A DNA stretch of 57,407 bases from Paenibacillus hemerocallicola (lineage in GTDB: Bacteria > Bacillota > Bacilli > Paenibacillales > NBRC-103111), in assembly GCF_006265175.1 (NCBI RefSeq), contig NZ_VDCQ01000051.1, positions 1-57,407 of the forward strand, written 5' to 3'. This document shows positions 16,619-25,321 of this stretch, one piece after another; the first letter of the stretch is position 1, and the number at the start of each line of letters is the position of its first letter. The translations under genes and the position numbers were made by a program. The notes beneath the pieces are model-generated. The model saw only the letters and a program-made list of their open reading frames with translations. It searched no databases and had not been told where the DNA came from.

Positions 16619-16849
16619 ATGTCGGTACCGTTCATTTATGAAACGGGATGGCTCGGAATTGGCATAAGCCTGTTTATAGTCATCGTTGCGGCACTGAATC
16701 TTGTACTGGATTTTGACTTTATCGAGTCGGGCGTCAACCTAGGAGCGCCTAAACATATGGAATGGTACGCGGCTCTCGGTCTTATGGTCACGCTGGTCTG
16801 GCTGTATATTGAAATATTGCGACTGCTTTCCAAACTTCGGAGAAACTGA
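16619..16849 (+). pseudogene. C-terminal remnant of a Bax inhibitor-1-like membrane protein
   Basis: About 77 codons (from MSVPFIYETG to the end LLSKLRRN) match the last third of BaxI_1/YccA-like membrane proteins, including AALNLVLDFDFIESG and GAPKHMEWYAALGLMVTLVWLYIEILRLL. Full-length members are roughly three times longer. The missing N-terminal part is replaced by the SGNH hydrolase gene, and there is no ribosome site before the ATG at 16619. Best read as a truncated gene left by a deletion or insertion. A functional two-TM mini-protein is less likely. Confidence 0.65.
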
Positions 16850-16865
16850 ATGCAAAGGAATCGGA

Positions 16866-16895
16866 AGAGTGCCGGGATATAGGGCACTCTTTTTT
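16866..16895 (+). terminator. Rho-independent terminator
   Basis: Stem AGAGTGCC/GGCACTCT followed by TTTTT. Probably the original terminator of the Bax-inhibitor-like gene, now serving the SGNH hydrolase. Confidence 0.85.
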
Positions 16896-16933
16896 GTTCG
16901 TGCGACATTTCCATTTCACGTACCAAGCCATTG

Positions 16934-16949
16934 ATGTAGGCGCCTACAT
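16934..16949. promoter_or_regulatory. 16-bp perfect palindrome upstream of the ger operon
   Basis: ATGTAGGCGCCTACAT, fully self-complementary, centred about 71 bases before the first ger start codon. It could be a repressor site. I could not identify a clear sigma-G promoter nearby. Confidence 0.4.
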
Positions 16950-17012
16950 AAGATAATCGTCAGCTGGATATGATAGGAAATACAAAACTTTCGTTATGCC
17001 GAGGTTCCTCCT

Positions 17013-18536
17013 ATGAGTCAGTCACAACAAACGCAAGGTAAAAAGCAGCCGTTGGATTGCCGGTTGGATGCGAATGTGGAAGCGGTCAGAAGCGCGATGG
17101 GCGACAGTCAGGATCTGATCATCAAAGCATTCACGTGTCTGGACGGTTGCCGGATGGCTTTGCTGTACGTGGAAGGGCTGGCGGACAAAGCGTTCATCCA
17201 CGACTCCATTCTCATCCCGCTCCTGCAGCATGCTCAGTCGGATGCACGATCAAAGTACGCCGACAATGTCGACCGGCTGCATGGTTTGATAAACGAGCTG
17301 ACGGCGGGCGATGTAAGCCTATGCGCCGATATGGATACGCTGCTGGTCCGGATGCTTTCCGGCGACGCTATCCTGCTGTCGGACGATTGCAACGAATCGT
17401 TACGAATCGCGGCTGCGGGCTGGGAGGACAGACCCGTCGGGGAGCCGACCTCCCAGGCTGTCGTTCGCGGACCGATGGAGGCATTCACCGAAAATATCCG
17501 CAAAAATACGGCGCTTATCCGCAGAAGGATCAAAGATCCGCGTCTATGGTTGGAAACGCGTCAGATCGGGACGGTGACCCGCACGGATGTTTCCATCATG
17601 TACTTGAAGCATCTGGTCGACGAGAACGTCGTCCGCGAACTTCGCCGCAGGCTGGATCGGATCGATATCGACGGTATACTCGAGGGCGGTTATATCGAGG
17701 AGTTTATTCAGGACAAGACGCTTACGCCGTTTCAGACCGTGTACAACAGCGAAAGACCGGATTCGATCGCGGCGGGTTTGCTTGAAGGCCGAGTCGCGAT
17801 ATTGGTCGACGGAACTCCATTCGTCCTGTTGGTGCCGGCGCTGTTCATCCACTATTTCCAAGCTGCCGAGGATTATTACCAGCGCGCGGATATTAGCACG
17901 CTGCTCAGGGTTATTCGGGTCTTATCGTTTTTTCTCGCGCTGCTGGCGCCGTCCTTCTATATCGCGATCACGACCTATCATCAGGAAATGCTGCCGACCA
18001 GTCTGCTGATCAGCTTGGCTGCGCAGCGGGAGGGCGTCCCTTTTCCGGCATTTATCGAAGCGCTCATGATGGAGGTCACGTACGAGATATTGCGGGAAGC
18101 CGGGGTACGGATGCCGAGAACGGTAGGACAAGCGGTCTCCATCGTTGGAACGCTCGTAATCGGGCAAGCGGCGGTCGAAGCGGGAATCGTTTCGGCGGTG
18201 ATGGTTATCATCGTCTCCATTACGGCGATATCGAGCTATGTCATTCCATCGTCCGGCATGTCCATTTCCGTCCGCATGATCCGATTCGTGCTGATGGGAC
18301 TTGCCGCCTCGTTCGGCTTTTACGGAATATTGGTCGGGCTTATCATTCTCGTGCTGCATTTGACCAGCCTCACCTCGTTCGGCGTGCCATACATGAGCCC
18401 ATTGGGGCCGTTTGAGCCGCAGGACCAGAAAGATACTTTGTTCCGCATCGCCTGGCCCAAAATGCTGACGCGACCGCGGTCCAACAAGCCCGAGCAATTA
18501 TACCGCCGTCGCCGCAATCTGAAATCCAAACGTTAA
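17013..18536 (+). CDS. Spore germination protein, GerA family A subunit
   Basis: A 507-residue protein with the GerAA layout. A hydrophilic N-terminal region of about 290 residues (LDANVEAVRSAMGDSQDLIIKAF, GRVAILVDGTPFVLLVPALF) is followed by several membrane segments (VIRVLSFFLALLAPSFYIAITTYHQEMLP, LVIGQAAVEAGIVSAVMVII). GerA-type receptors sit in the inner spore membrane and bind germinants; the A subunit oligomerises into a nutrient-gated ion channel. First gene of an A-C-D-B operon. The ribosome site is weak (GAGG). Confidence 0.92.
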   Translation: MSQSQQTQGKKQPLDCRLDANVEAVRSAMGDSQDLIIKAFTCLDGCRMALLYVEGLADKAFIHDSILIPLLQHAQSDARSKYADNVDRLHGLINELTAGDVSLCADMDTLLVRMLSGDAILLSDDCNESLRIAAAGWEDRPVGEPTSQAVVRGPMEAFTENIRKNTALIRRRIKDPRLWLETRQIGTVTRTDVSIMYLKHLVDENVVRELRRRLDRIDIDGILEGGYIEEFIQDKTLTPFQTVYNSERPDSIAAGLLEGRVAILVDGTPFVLLVPALFIHYFQAAEDYYQRADISTLLRVIRVLSFFLALLAPSFYIAITTYHQEMLPTSLLISLAAQREGVPFPAFIEALMMEVTYEILREAGVRMPRTVGQAVSIVGTLVIGQAAVEAGIVSAVMVIIVSITAISSYVIPSSGMSISVRMIRFVLMGLAASFGFYGILVGLIILVLHLTSLTSFGVPYMSPLGPFEPQDQKDTLFRIAWPKMLTRPRSNKPEQLYRRRRNLKSKR

Positions 18537-18551
18537 CGTGGAGGAACAGCC

Positions 18552-19748
18552 GTGAGAAGATTTGGCTTGCGCATGTTGATGGCCATGATGCTGGTGTCGC
18601 TGCTCACGGGCTGCTGGAACCGGAAGGAACTGAACGATTTGGGCATTCAGTTGGGCGCGGCGATCGACAAAATCGGCGACCAATACCAAGTAGCGGTTCA
18701 AGTAGTCGTTCCCGGCGAGGTAGCGAACCGGAACAACCGAGTCGCATCCCCGGTCACGATGTTTAAGGCATCGGCACCGTCGCTATTTGCCGCTTTTCGC
18801 AAGCTGACGGAGACGAGTCCGCGGAAAATTTACGGCGCCCATATCCGGGTGCTCGTGCTGGGCGAATCGGTAGCCAAGGAAGGCATTGCCGGAGCGTTGG
18901 ATCTGCTGCTTCGGGACCATGAGATCCGGTCGGATTTCTATGCCATGATCGCCAAAGGCGTCCCGGCTGAAAGGGTGCTCAAAGTAATGACTTCGCTGGA
19001 ACAAATACCGGCGAACAAGCTGTTTCATTCGTTGGACACCTCGGCCAAAGCGTGGGCACCGACGACGACGGTTACGCTGGATCAATTGATCGAGAAAATG
19101 CTGACGGAAGGCGTTAACCCCGTCCTGACCGGAATACGGGTTATCGGCGAGATACAGAATGGGGAAAAGAAATCGAATGTCGAAGAGATCGATTCGGAGG
19201 CCAAGCTGCTTTTTACGGGGCTTGCCGTGTTGGAGAAGGACCGGCTCATCGGGTGGTTGAATGAACAGGAAAGCAAGGGCTACAACTATATTACGGACCA
19301 GGTAACAAGCACTGCCGGATTCGTGACTTGCCCGAGCGGAGAATTGCTGACTCTGGAGACGATACATTCGCATACGGAAATGAAGGGCAAAATCGAAAAC
19401 GGGGAGCCGGTCGTCCAAATCAAGCTTGTGGACGAATCGAACATCGCGGAGGCCGCTTGCAAAATCGATCTGAGCAATCCGGAAACGATCCGGATGATCG
19501 AAGCAGAGCAGAAGCGTAAAAAAATCGAGTTGATGGAGAACGCCGTTAATGTCGTCAAAAGCAAATACAAAACCGACATCTTCGGATTCGGACAAGCGAT
19601 ATACAGGGCGGATCCGAAAGCTTGGAGCAAATTGAAAGCAAACTGGGTGGAGCATTTCGTCCGGATGAAAATCGAATACGACGTTCAAGTGCATATCCGC
19701 AAAATCGGAATGACCGAAACGCCGCTGCAAAACGAATTGAAGGAGTAG
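18552..19748 (+). CDS. Ger(x)C family spore germination lipoprotein
   Basis: A 398-residue GerAC-type protein starting at GTG 18552 after GTGGAGG. A lipoprotein signal ends in LLTGC (Cys 21), which anchors it outside the inner spore membrane. CWNRKELNDLGIQLGAAIDK is the family's N-terminal hallmark. The C-terminal domain includes YKTDIFGFGQAIYRADPKAWSKLKANW, also typical. It is the C subunit of the receptor encoded by this operon. Confidence 0.92.
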   Translation: MRRFGLRMLMAMMLVSLLTGCWNRKELNDLGIQLGAAIDKIGDQYQVAVQVVVPGEVANRNNRVASPVTMFKASAPSLFAAFRKLTETSPRKIYGAHIRVLVLGESVAKEGIAGALDLLLRDHEIRSDFYAMIAKGVPAERVLKVMTSLEQIPANKLFHSLDTSAKAWAPTTTVTLDQLIEKMLTEGVNPVLTGIRVIGEIQNGEKKSNVEEIDSEAKLLFTGLAVLEKDRLIGWLNEQESKGYNYITDQVTSTAGFVTCPSGELLTLETIHSHTEMKGKIENGEPVVQIKLVDESNIAEAACKIDLSNPETIRMIEAEQKRKKIELMENAVNVVKSKYKTDIFGFGQAIYRADPKAWSKLKANWVEHFVRMKIEYDVQVHIRKIGMTETPLQNELKE

Positions 19749-19755
19749 ATCGCGC

Positions 19756-19986
19756 ATGTGGAAAATATGGGCCGTCCTCGCAATCGCCGCTATTGCCGGC
19801 GTAATCGAAATGCCGTCATTGGTCAGGCGTTCGGCGAAGGAAGCGGCCGTCTATGGAATCATGCTTTCCATAGGCGCGGTGCTGAGTGCCGCCGCGATTC
19901 AAATGGCGGACTTGCCCAGTCCGTTGAACGTTTTGGCGTACGTATTCAAACCGGTAAACGTTTGGCTCGGCAAAGTATTCGGATAA
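19756..19986 (+). CDS. Small two-TM protein, GerD-subunit-like member of the receptor operon
   Basis: A 76-residue protein with two hydrophobic segments (MWKIWAVLAIAAIAGVIEMP and AVYGIMLSIGAVLSAAAIQM). Small two-TM 'D' proteins encoded in germinant receptor operons have been described in Bacillus and modulate receptor sensitivity. The position between C and B genes, 7 and 12 bases from its neighbours, supports the same role here. This is not the unrelated lipoprotein GerD. Confidence 0.75.
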   Translation: MWKIWAVLAIAAIAGVIEMPSLVRRSAKEAAVYGIMLSIGAVLSAAAIQMADLPSPLNVLAYVFKPVNVWLGKVFG

Positions 19987-19998
19987 AGGACGTGTCGT

Positions 19999-21111
19999 AT
20001 GGCCGCAGAGGAACGAATCAGCACGAGGCAGTTGGCTACACTTCTCATTTACGCGACTATCGGCGACATGCTGCTCGTGCTTCCTCCGGTCATTGCGGGC
20101 GCGACGAAGCAGGATGCCTGGATCGCCAGCTTGCTCGGACTTATCGTAGGCCTTGCAATCGCCTCGATCCTGTTCCTTTTCGGAAAAATGCTGGGCGACA
20201 AAGGGCTGATCGAACAAAACAGAATGATGCTGGGCAGCTTGGCGGGCGGTATCGTTTCCGTGCTGTACTTGCTTTATTTTTTGCTCAATAGCGCGGTGAT
20301 GGTCCGGGAAACGGCCGATTTTTTGACTACCGTGCTATTTCCGGAGACGCCGCTGCGGGCGATTCACGGTTTGGCGGTCATCGTTCTGGTCTTTGGGGTC
20401 AAGGCTGGTATCCAGTCGATTGCGCGGACCGGAGAAGTGTTTTTGCCGATATTCGGATTTTTGTATATGGCGCTCGTTCTGCTGCTCCTTCCGCAGGTCC
20501 AAAGCGAGAGGCTGCATCCGATCATGGCGGCAAGCTATCCCGAGCTTCTGCGTGGAACGATGATGGCCGCGATCTATCCGTTCTGCGAATTATGCGTCAT
20601 TCTGATGATTATGCCTTCGGTGACGAAGCGCAAGCATATGGCGCGGGACTACGGCATCGCCGTCGCCATCGGTGGCTTGTGCAGCTTCGCAATCGTCCTC
20701 TTGTCGATTCTGGTGCTTGGAGGCACTATGACGGCACACTATAATTATCCGGCCTATATTTTATCTGGGAAGATCAGCATCGGCCATTTTGTGGAACGAT
20801 TGGAGGCGATTCTTGCCGTCAATTTGATTTTGTTGACCTTCATGAAAACCGTTATGTACTTCTACGCCTTTGTGCTGGGGACGGCTCAGCTGTTCAAGCT
20901 GGGCGATTATCGTCCGCTCGCGTTTCCGACGGGAATGATCGTGTTCGGTCTGGCGTTCATCATTTGGCCGAACGTCGTGTATTACAAAGACTTCTTATTC
21001 GAATATTGGGCCGATGCGGACGTCGTGGTCGGCTTGCTCCTGCCGCTCGCACTTGCCGGACTATATAAATGGAAGGCCGGCACGAAGAGGGGGAAGCCGG
21101 CGAAAGCCTGA
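19999..21111 (+). CDS. Spore germination protein, GerAB/APC-type B subunit
   Basis: A 370-residue polytopic membrane protein with about ten TM segments, of the GerAB/endospore-germination permease family (start ISTRQLATLLIYATIGDMLLVLPP, then LLYFLLNSAVMVRETADFLTTVLFPETP). B subunits resemble amino-acid permeases and hold the germinant binding site. Last gene of the operon, followed by a strong terminator. The Lys/Arg-rich C-terminal tail is normal. Confidence 0.92.
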   Translation: MAAEERISTRQLATLLIYATIGDMLLVLPPVIAGATKQDAWIASLLGLIVGLAIASILFLFGKMLGDKGLIEQNRMMLGSLAGGIVSVLYLLYFLLNSAVMVRETADFLTTVLFPETPLRAIHGLAVIVLVFGVKAGIQSIARTGEVFLPIFGFLYMALVLLLLPQVQSERLHPIMAASYPELLRGTMMAAIYPFCELCVILMIMPSVTKRKHMARDYGIAVAIGGLCSFAIVLLSILVLGGTMTAHYNYPAYILSGKISIGHFVERLEAILAVNLILLTFMKTVMYFYAFVLGTAQLFKLGDYRPLAFPTGMIVFGLAFIIWPNVVYYKDFLFEYWADADVVVGLLLPLALAGLYKWKAGTKRGKPAKA

Positions 21112-21160
21112 AGCTGGAGAAGGCAAGGAGTCTTTTTTGATCACTTTCTCAACGACAGGA

Positions 21161-21191
21161 AGGAACGGACTGATGTGTCCGTTCCTTTTTT
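21161..21191 (+). terminator. Rho-independent terminator of the ger operon
   Basis: Perfect 10-bp stem AGGAACGGAC/GTCCGTTCCT, loop TGATGT, then TTTTTT. It lies between the convergent ger and lut operons. Confidence 0.9.
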
Positions 21192-21201
21192 CTTTTTGCG
21201 G

Positions 21202-22014
21202 TCAAGATTCGAGGATTACGGCATACACTTTGCCCGGACCGTGTATGCCGATCGTCAAGTCGTTCTCGATATCGGCGCTGCGGCTCGGTCCGGTAATCAG
21301 GTTGATCGAGGATGGCATGGACGCGGCCTCCGGGTAGTCGCGGCGGATCGACTCGAACGCCTCGCCCATCCGCGTGACGAGCTTGTCGGCGCGGATGACG
21401 GCGAACAGCGTGTCGGGCATGAGGCTGACCGAGCGGCCGTGTCCGCCCTGGGCGAGCAGGACGAGCGTGCCGGTGTTGGCGATCGCGTAGTCCGCCCAGA
21501 CGATGCCGAGCCGGCAGCGCTCGGTCGCACGCAGCAGCGGGCTGCGGCGGCTCCAAGCCGTGGTGTCGCCGTCGCCCGCCGGAGCATCCGCGACGGCGCT
21601 GGCGCCGTCCGCGCGCCACGGCACGACGGCGACGCCGTCCGCGGCTAGCGCGGCATCCAGCGGCAGTGCGGCGAGATCGGGGTGATCCCAACGGGTCACC
21701 CGATCGATGCCGCGCTCCTCGCAGATGCGCCGCGCAAGCTGGGGCACGGCCTCGGCGGCGTCGGCCGCGCGGACGGTCCAGACGGTGCCGGTCAGCGCCG
21801 TCCAGTTCGCGCCGAACTGGTCGATGCGCTCCTGCACCGTCGTCCGCACGGCGGCGTACGGCTCCGGCACGCCGACCGCCGTTCGTGCCGGCGGGGCGGT
21901 CATCGGCGCCGGCCGACCGAGCCGGTTCGCGATGCGGCGCATGAAATCGTCGCGGCCTTCGATCGTGCCTTGGGACATAAGCTTGGAGCTTGCGGTATCG
22001 GGTGTCGCGCTCAT
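21202..22014 (-). CDS. lutC: Lactate utilisation protein C
   Basis: A 270-residue LutC/YkgG-type protein. It contains the family's RCRLGIVWADYAIANTGTLVLLAQGGHGRSVSLMP region and ends with DLTIGIHGPGKVYAVILES. LutA, LutB and LutC together oxidise L-lactate to pyruvate in Firmicutes. It overlaps lutB by 4 bases. The middle of the gene (about 21,300-21,950) looks distinctly richer in G+C and in alanine codons than its neighbours, with a low-complexity Ala/Asp stretch near residues 140-165. Confidence 0.92.
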   Translation of the reverse strand: MSATPDTASSKLMSQGTIEGRDDFMRRIANRLGRPAPMTAPPARTAVGVPEPYAAVRTTVQERIDQFGANWTALTGTVWTVRAADAAEAVPQLARRICEERGIDRVTRWDHPDLAALPLDAALAADGVAVVPWRADGASAVADAPAGDGDTTAWSRRSPLLRATERCRLGIVWADYAIANTGTLVLLAQGGHGRSVSLMPDTLFAVIRADKLVTRMGEAFESIRRDYPEAASMPSSINLITGPSRSADIENDLTIGIHGPGKVYAVILES

Positions 22015-23504
22015 GATCGTGGCTCCTTTTCGTTCGGTTTATCGGCCAGTTCACGCTGCAGGTTCTCCCAGCGATCGCGGAACGACTGCTTCGGCTTCAT
22101 CGGAAGGAAGCGCGATTGCGTCCAGCCGGAGAGCGGCGCAGGAGCCCGGCGGATCGCTCCGCCCCGCAGCAGCGGCTGCTGCATGTAATAGGCGGCTTTG
22201 CTCGCCATTTTATATAACGTAACGTTGCCGAATGCGGTGGCGAACGATTTGAACGCGATCCGCTCCGCGGCCGGCGTCATCTTCAGCTTCACTTTGCGGT
22301 GCCGCAATTGGACGAGCATGTCGTGCAGCGGTATTTTCACCGGACACGCTTCATAACAAGCGCCGCACAAGCTGGAGGCGTAGGCGAGCTGGCCGGCTTC
22401 CTTGTAATCCTGCTGCAGCAGCGGGGTCAGGACGGCCCCGATCGGACCGCTGTATACGGAGCCGTACGTGTGGCCGCCGACGTGCCTGTATACCGGGCAT
22501 ACGTTCAGACAAGCCGCGCAACGGATACAGTGCAGCACCTCCTGGAACTGCGGGTCGCCGAGCTGGGAGGAACGGCCGTTGTCCAGCACGAGCACGTGCA
22601 GCTCCTCCGGTCCGTCCAAATCTCCTTCGCGGCGCGGGCCGGTCAGAAACGACGTATAGGTCGTAAGCTTTTGTCCGGTCGCGCTTCTGGCCAGCAAATT
22701 GAGCATGACTTCGACATCGGCGAACGTCGGGACGAGTCGCTCCATGCCCATGACGACGACGTGAATTTTCGGAATCGTCGTAACCATCCTGCCGTTGCCC
22801 TCGTTGGAGACGAGCGTAACGGTCCCGGATTCGGCGATGCCGAAATTGCAGCCGGTCAAACCGATGTCCGCCTCGAGGAATACGTTGCGCAGCCGTTGTC
22901 TCGCATAGTCGGCGAGCGGCCGCGTCTCCGGCGGAAACCTTTCGCCCGAATGGTCCGAGAACAGGTCGGCGATTTGCTGCTTGTTTTTGTGTATGGCCGG
23001 TATGATCAGATGAGACGGCGTTTCCTTCGCGAGCTGCAAAATATATTCGCCGAGGTCGGTTTCGACCGCTTCGACCCCGATTTCCTCCAGCCGATGGTTC
23101 AAATGGATTTCCTCGGATACCATCGATTTGCCTTTGGCCACAAGCTTGGCCTCCGCCTTCTGCGTTATATCGAGAAACGCTTTGACGGCATCGTCCGCGG
23201 TTTGGCAAAAGTGGACGTGTCCGCCCGCCTTCGCCACATTGTCGGTAAATTGCGTCAAGTAGTAATCGAGATGGGAGACGACATGCTCGCGGATGACGCG
23301 GCCGCGTTCCCGCCACATTTCCCAGTTGCCGAAATCGTCCATCGCCTTCAGCTTGCCCGTCTTCAGCTTATCCGTCGTGAAGGCGACCGCCTTGCGCAAA
23401 AATTCGTCGCCGAGAGCGATTTCAGTCCGCTTCTTTAAGCCGGTGCCGATTTTCGCCAGCTGTTCCGAGTGACTATCCGTATCGTGATGCGTCGTTCCGC
23501 TCAT
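22011..23504 (-). CDS. lutB: Lactate utilisation iron-sulfur protein B
   Basis: A 497-residue protein with the LutB layout. An N-terminal DUF162-like region (GLTGCNFGIAESGTVTLVSNEGNGRM) is followed by two ferredoxin-type cysteine clusters, CIRCAACLNVCPVYRHVGG and CGACYEACPVKIPL, which would hold [4Fe-4S] centres. It overlaps lutA and lutC by four bases each, so the three proteins are translationally coupled. Cytoplasmic electron-transfer subunit of L-lactate oxidation. Confidence 0.94.
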   Translation of the reverse strand: MSGTTHHDTDSHSEQLAKIGTGLKKRTEIALGDEFLRKAVAFTTDKLKTGKLKAMDDFGNWEMWRERGRVIREHVVSHLDYYLTQFTDNVAKAGGHVHFCQTADDAVKAFLDITQKAEAKLVAKGKSMVSEEIHLNHRLEEIGVEAVETDLGEYILQLAKETPSHLIIPAIHKNKQQIADLFSDHSGERFPPETRPLADYARQRLRNVFLEADIGLTGCNFGIAESGTVTLVSNEGNGRMVTTIPKIHVVVMGMERLVPTFADVEVMLNLLARSATGQKLTTYTSFLTGPRREGDLDGPEELHVLVLDNGRSSQLGDPQFQEVLHCIRCAACLNVCPVYRHVGGHTYGSVYSGPIGAVLTPLLQQDYKEAGQLAYASSLCGACYEACPVKIPLHDMLVQLRHRKVKLKMTPAAERIAFKSFATAFGNVTLYKMASKAAYYMQQPLLRGGAIRRAPAPLSGWTQSRFLPMKPKQSFRDRWENLQRELADKPNEKEPRS

Positions 23505-24232
23505 CGGGTCGTCCCTCCTTGCTCCAGCAATTGGGCCAGATGCATTACGCGCACAGGCTTGCCTTCTTTATTCAGCCGTCCCTCGATATTCATCAGGCAG
23601 CCCATGTCGGTTCCGACAAGCACCTCCGCGCCCGTCTCCAGCACGTGCTTCGCCTTCTCGCATACCATCGCCTCGGACATATCGGCCATCTTCACCGCGA
23701 ATGTACCGCCGAAGCCGCAGCAGTCTTCCCGATACGGGAGATCGATCAGCTCCATGCCGCGGACGTGACTCATCAGCTCCCCCGGCTCGCTTCGCACCCC
23801 GAGAAGCCGCATGGCGTGACAGGACGGATGGTAGGTCGCCTTGCCGTTGAAGGAAGCGCCGACATCGGTTACCCCGAGTACCTGTACTAGAAATTGCGAG
23901 AACTCGTACGTTTTCGCGATCAGGGCTTCCGCCTTGGCCCGCCATTCCGGCTCATCCCGGAACAGCTCGGGATAGTAGTGGTGAATCATGCCGGTGCAGG
24001 AGCCGGAAGGGGAGACGATGTAATCGCTGTGCTCGAACGCGCGGATCCACTGGCGCGCCACGACGCGCGCCTCTTCCTGATAGCCGCTGTTGAACGCCGG
24101 CTGGCCGCAGCACGTCTGCAGCTCCGGGAAATCGACCTCGCACCCGTACCGGTGCAGCAGGCGGACGACGCTCTCGCCTACGTCGGGGTACATCATGTCG
24201 GCCAAGCATGTAATGAAGAGCGATACTTTCAT
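23501..24232 (-). CDS. lutA: Lactate utilisation protein A (CCG-domain Fe-S protein)
   Basis: A 243-residue protein with two cysteine-rich CCG motifs, LQTCCGQPAFNSGY and DCCGFGGTFAVK, as in heterodisulfide-reductase-type LutA/YkgE. First gene of lutABC on the minus strand. A palindrome at 24276-24288 just upstream probably binds the GntR regulator encoded next door. Confidence 0.93.
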   Translation of the reverse strand: MKVSLFITCLADMMYPDVGESVVRLLHRYGCEVDFPELQTCCGQPAFNSGYQEEARVVARQWIRAFEHSDYIVSPSGSCTGMIHHYYPELFRDEPEWRAKAEALIAKTYEFSQFLVQVLGVTDVGASFNGKATYHPSCHAMRLLGVRSEPGELMSHVRGMELIDLPYREDCCGFGGTFAVKMADMSEAMVCEKAKHVLETGAEVLVGTDMGCLMNIEGRLNKEGKPVRVMHLAQLLEQGGTTR

Positions 24233-24275
24233 AGTCGGTTGCTCACCCTTTTTGGTTGTTATATCCTATGATCAG

Positions 24276-24288
24276 GTTATCAGATAAC
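24276..24288 (-). promoter_or_regulatory. Candidate LutR operator GTTATC-A-GATAAC
   Basis: Perfect 6+1+6 palindrome, about 45 bases upstream of the lutA start, where it would overlap the promoter. Its size and form suit a FadR-type GntR regulator such as the neighbouring LutR. Confidence 0.6.
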
Positions 24289-24390
24289 TGGTTCGATGAA
24301 AAGGATTTTTTTCGGGTTCGCCTTATGGTAGAGTATGACCAAGCATGGTGGGCGGAGGATGGGGACGGAGGTGTTCTCGTGACGGTCCGC

Positions 24391-24419
24391 TCCGGGCCGT
24401 TGCTCCCGGCTGGCCCGGA
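24391..24419. repeat. Inverted repeat TCCGGGCC-N13-GGCCCGGA
   Basis: Perfect 8+8 hairpin, 14 bases past the lutR stop (minus strand). There is no T run on either side, so it may be a weak terminator or mRNA 3' stabiliser for lutR. Confidence 0.4.
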
Positions 24420-24432
24420 ACAGGCAGCGGAT

Positions 24433-25152
24433 CTACCCGTTCCGTTTCAACGCGGTCATAATCTCATTCTCGACAATTTTCAGGTGGTAGGCCATTGCCG
24501 CTTGGGCCCGTTCCGGGTCACGAGCCGCAACGGCGTCCGCGATCGCCTTGTGCTCCTGCCACAGCTGCCGGGCAATCTCCTTGTTCGCATATAAACGGAC
24601 ACGCCGCGTTTCCCGGATCGTAAGCGCCACTTGGGCCGATATCGTCTCGAGCAGCTTCACCATGATTGAATTGTGCGTCGCCTGCGCGAGCGTCAAATGG
24701 AATCGCATATCTTGCTCCTCGCCGACCGATTCCGTATCGAGCTCGCTGTCCATGTCGGACAAAACGCTTTCCAGTGCCTCGATGTCCTCATCCGTACGCT
24801 TGGCGGCGGCCAATCCCGCATTCGCCACCTCGAGCGAATAACGCGCCTCCAGCAGCTCGACGACCGATTCCAGACTGGTGAATAAATGCTCGAACCGGGG
24901 AACGTCCATTTCCAGTGCGTCTACGCTGCGGACGAAGCAGCCTTCGCCTTGGCGGATTTCGATCAAGCCCATTGCCTTCAGCATGCTTAACGCTTCACGC
25001 ATTGTCGATCGGCCGACCTGATACAGCTCGGTCAGCTCCCGCGTAGAGGGAAGCTTGTGCCCGGGCGAAAGCTTGCCGTTGACGATTTGCTCCTTGATCT
25101 GTTCGGCGATTTGCTCATATATTTTCCTTGTCGCGATGCGCGTAACTTCCAT
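24433..25152 (-). CDS. lutR: GntR/FadR family regulator of lactate utilisation
   Basis: A 239-residue regulator. The ATG at 25152 follows GGAGGAA at good spacing; upstream in-frame codons have no ribosome site. The N-terminal winged helix is typical (KIYEQIAEQIKEQIVNGKLSPG, LPSTRELTELYQVGRSTMREAL). The C-terminal all-helical FCD ligand-binding domain includes RFHLTLAQATHNSIM. Same strand and directly upstream of lutABC, matching LutR of B. subtilis, a repressor relieved by lactate. Confidence 0.85.
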   Translation of the reverse strand: MEVTRIATRKIYEQIAEQIKEQIVNGKLSPGHKLPSTRELTELYQVGRSTMREALSMLKAMGLIEIRQGEGCFVRSVDALEMDVPRFEHLFTSLESVVELLEARYSLEVANAGLAAAKRTDEDIEALESVLSDMDSELDTESVGEEQDMRFHLTLAQATHNSIMVKLLETISAQVALTIRETRRVRLYANKEIARQLWQEHKAIADAVAARDPERAQAAMAYHLKIVENEIMTALKRNG

Positions 25153-25229
25153 CCTTCGTTCCTCCATCCGGCTAGTCGGTATTATTGTAGCACAGACGGC
25201 AGGAAGAAGGGAAAGCGCCAGGCATCCGG

Positions 25230-25268
25230 CAAAAACAAAAACGCCCGGCTGCGCGGTTAGGCGCAGCG
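25230..25268 (-). terminator. Rho-independent terminator of the NlpC/P60 gene
   Basis: On the minus strand, stem GCTGCGC/GCGCAGC with a 6-base loop, then CCGGGCG and TTTTTGTTTTTG. It lies about 55 bases past the stop. Confidence 0.75.
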
Positions 25269-25321
25269 GACGTGCGGTGGCATCGTTGGCAAGCTTCCCG
25301 ATGTATTCCACGGTTGAAATG

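Noticed and set aside
21149-22054. 301-codon minus-strand frame overlapping lutC
   Set aside because: Shadow of lutC in the GC-rich region; Arg/Gly-rich, no domain.
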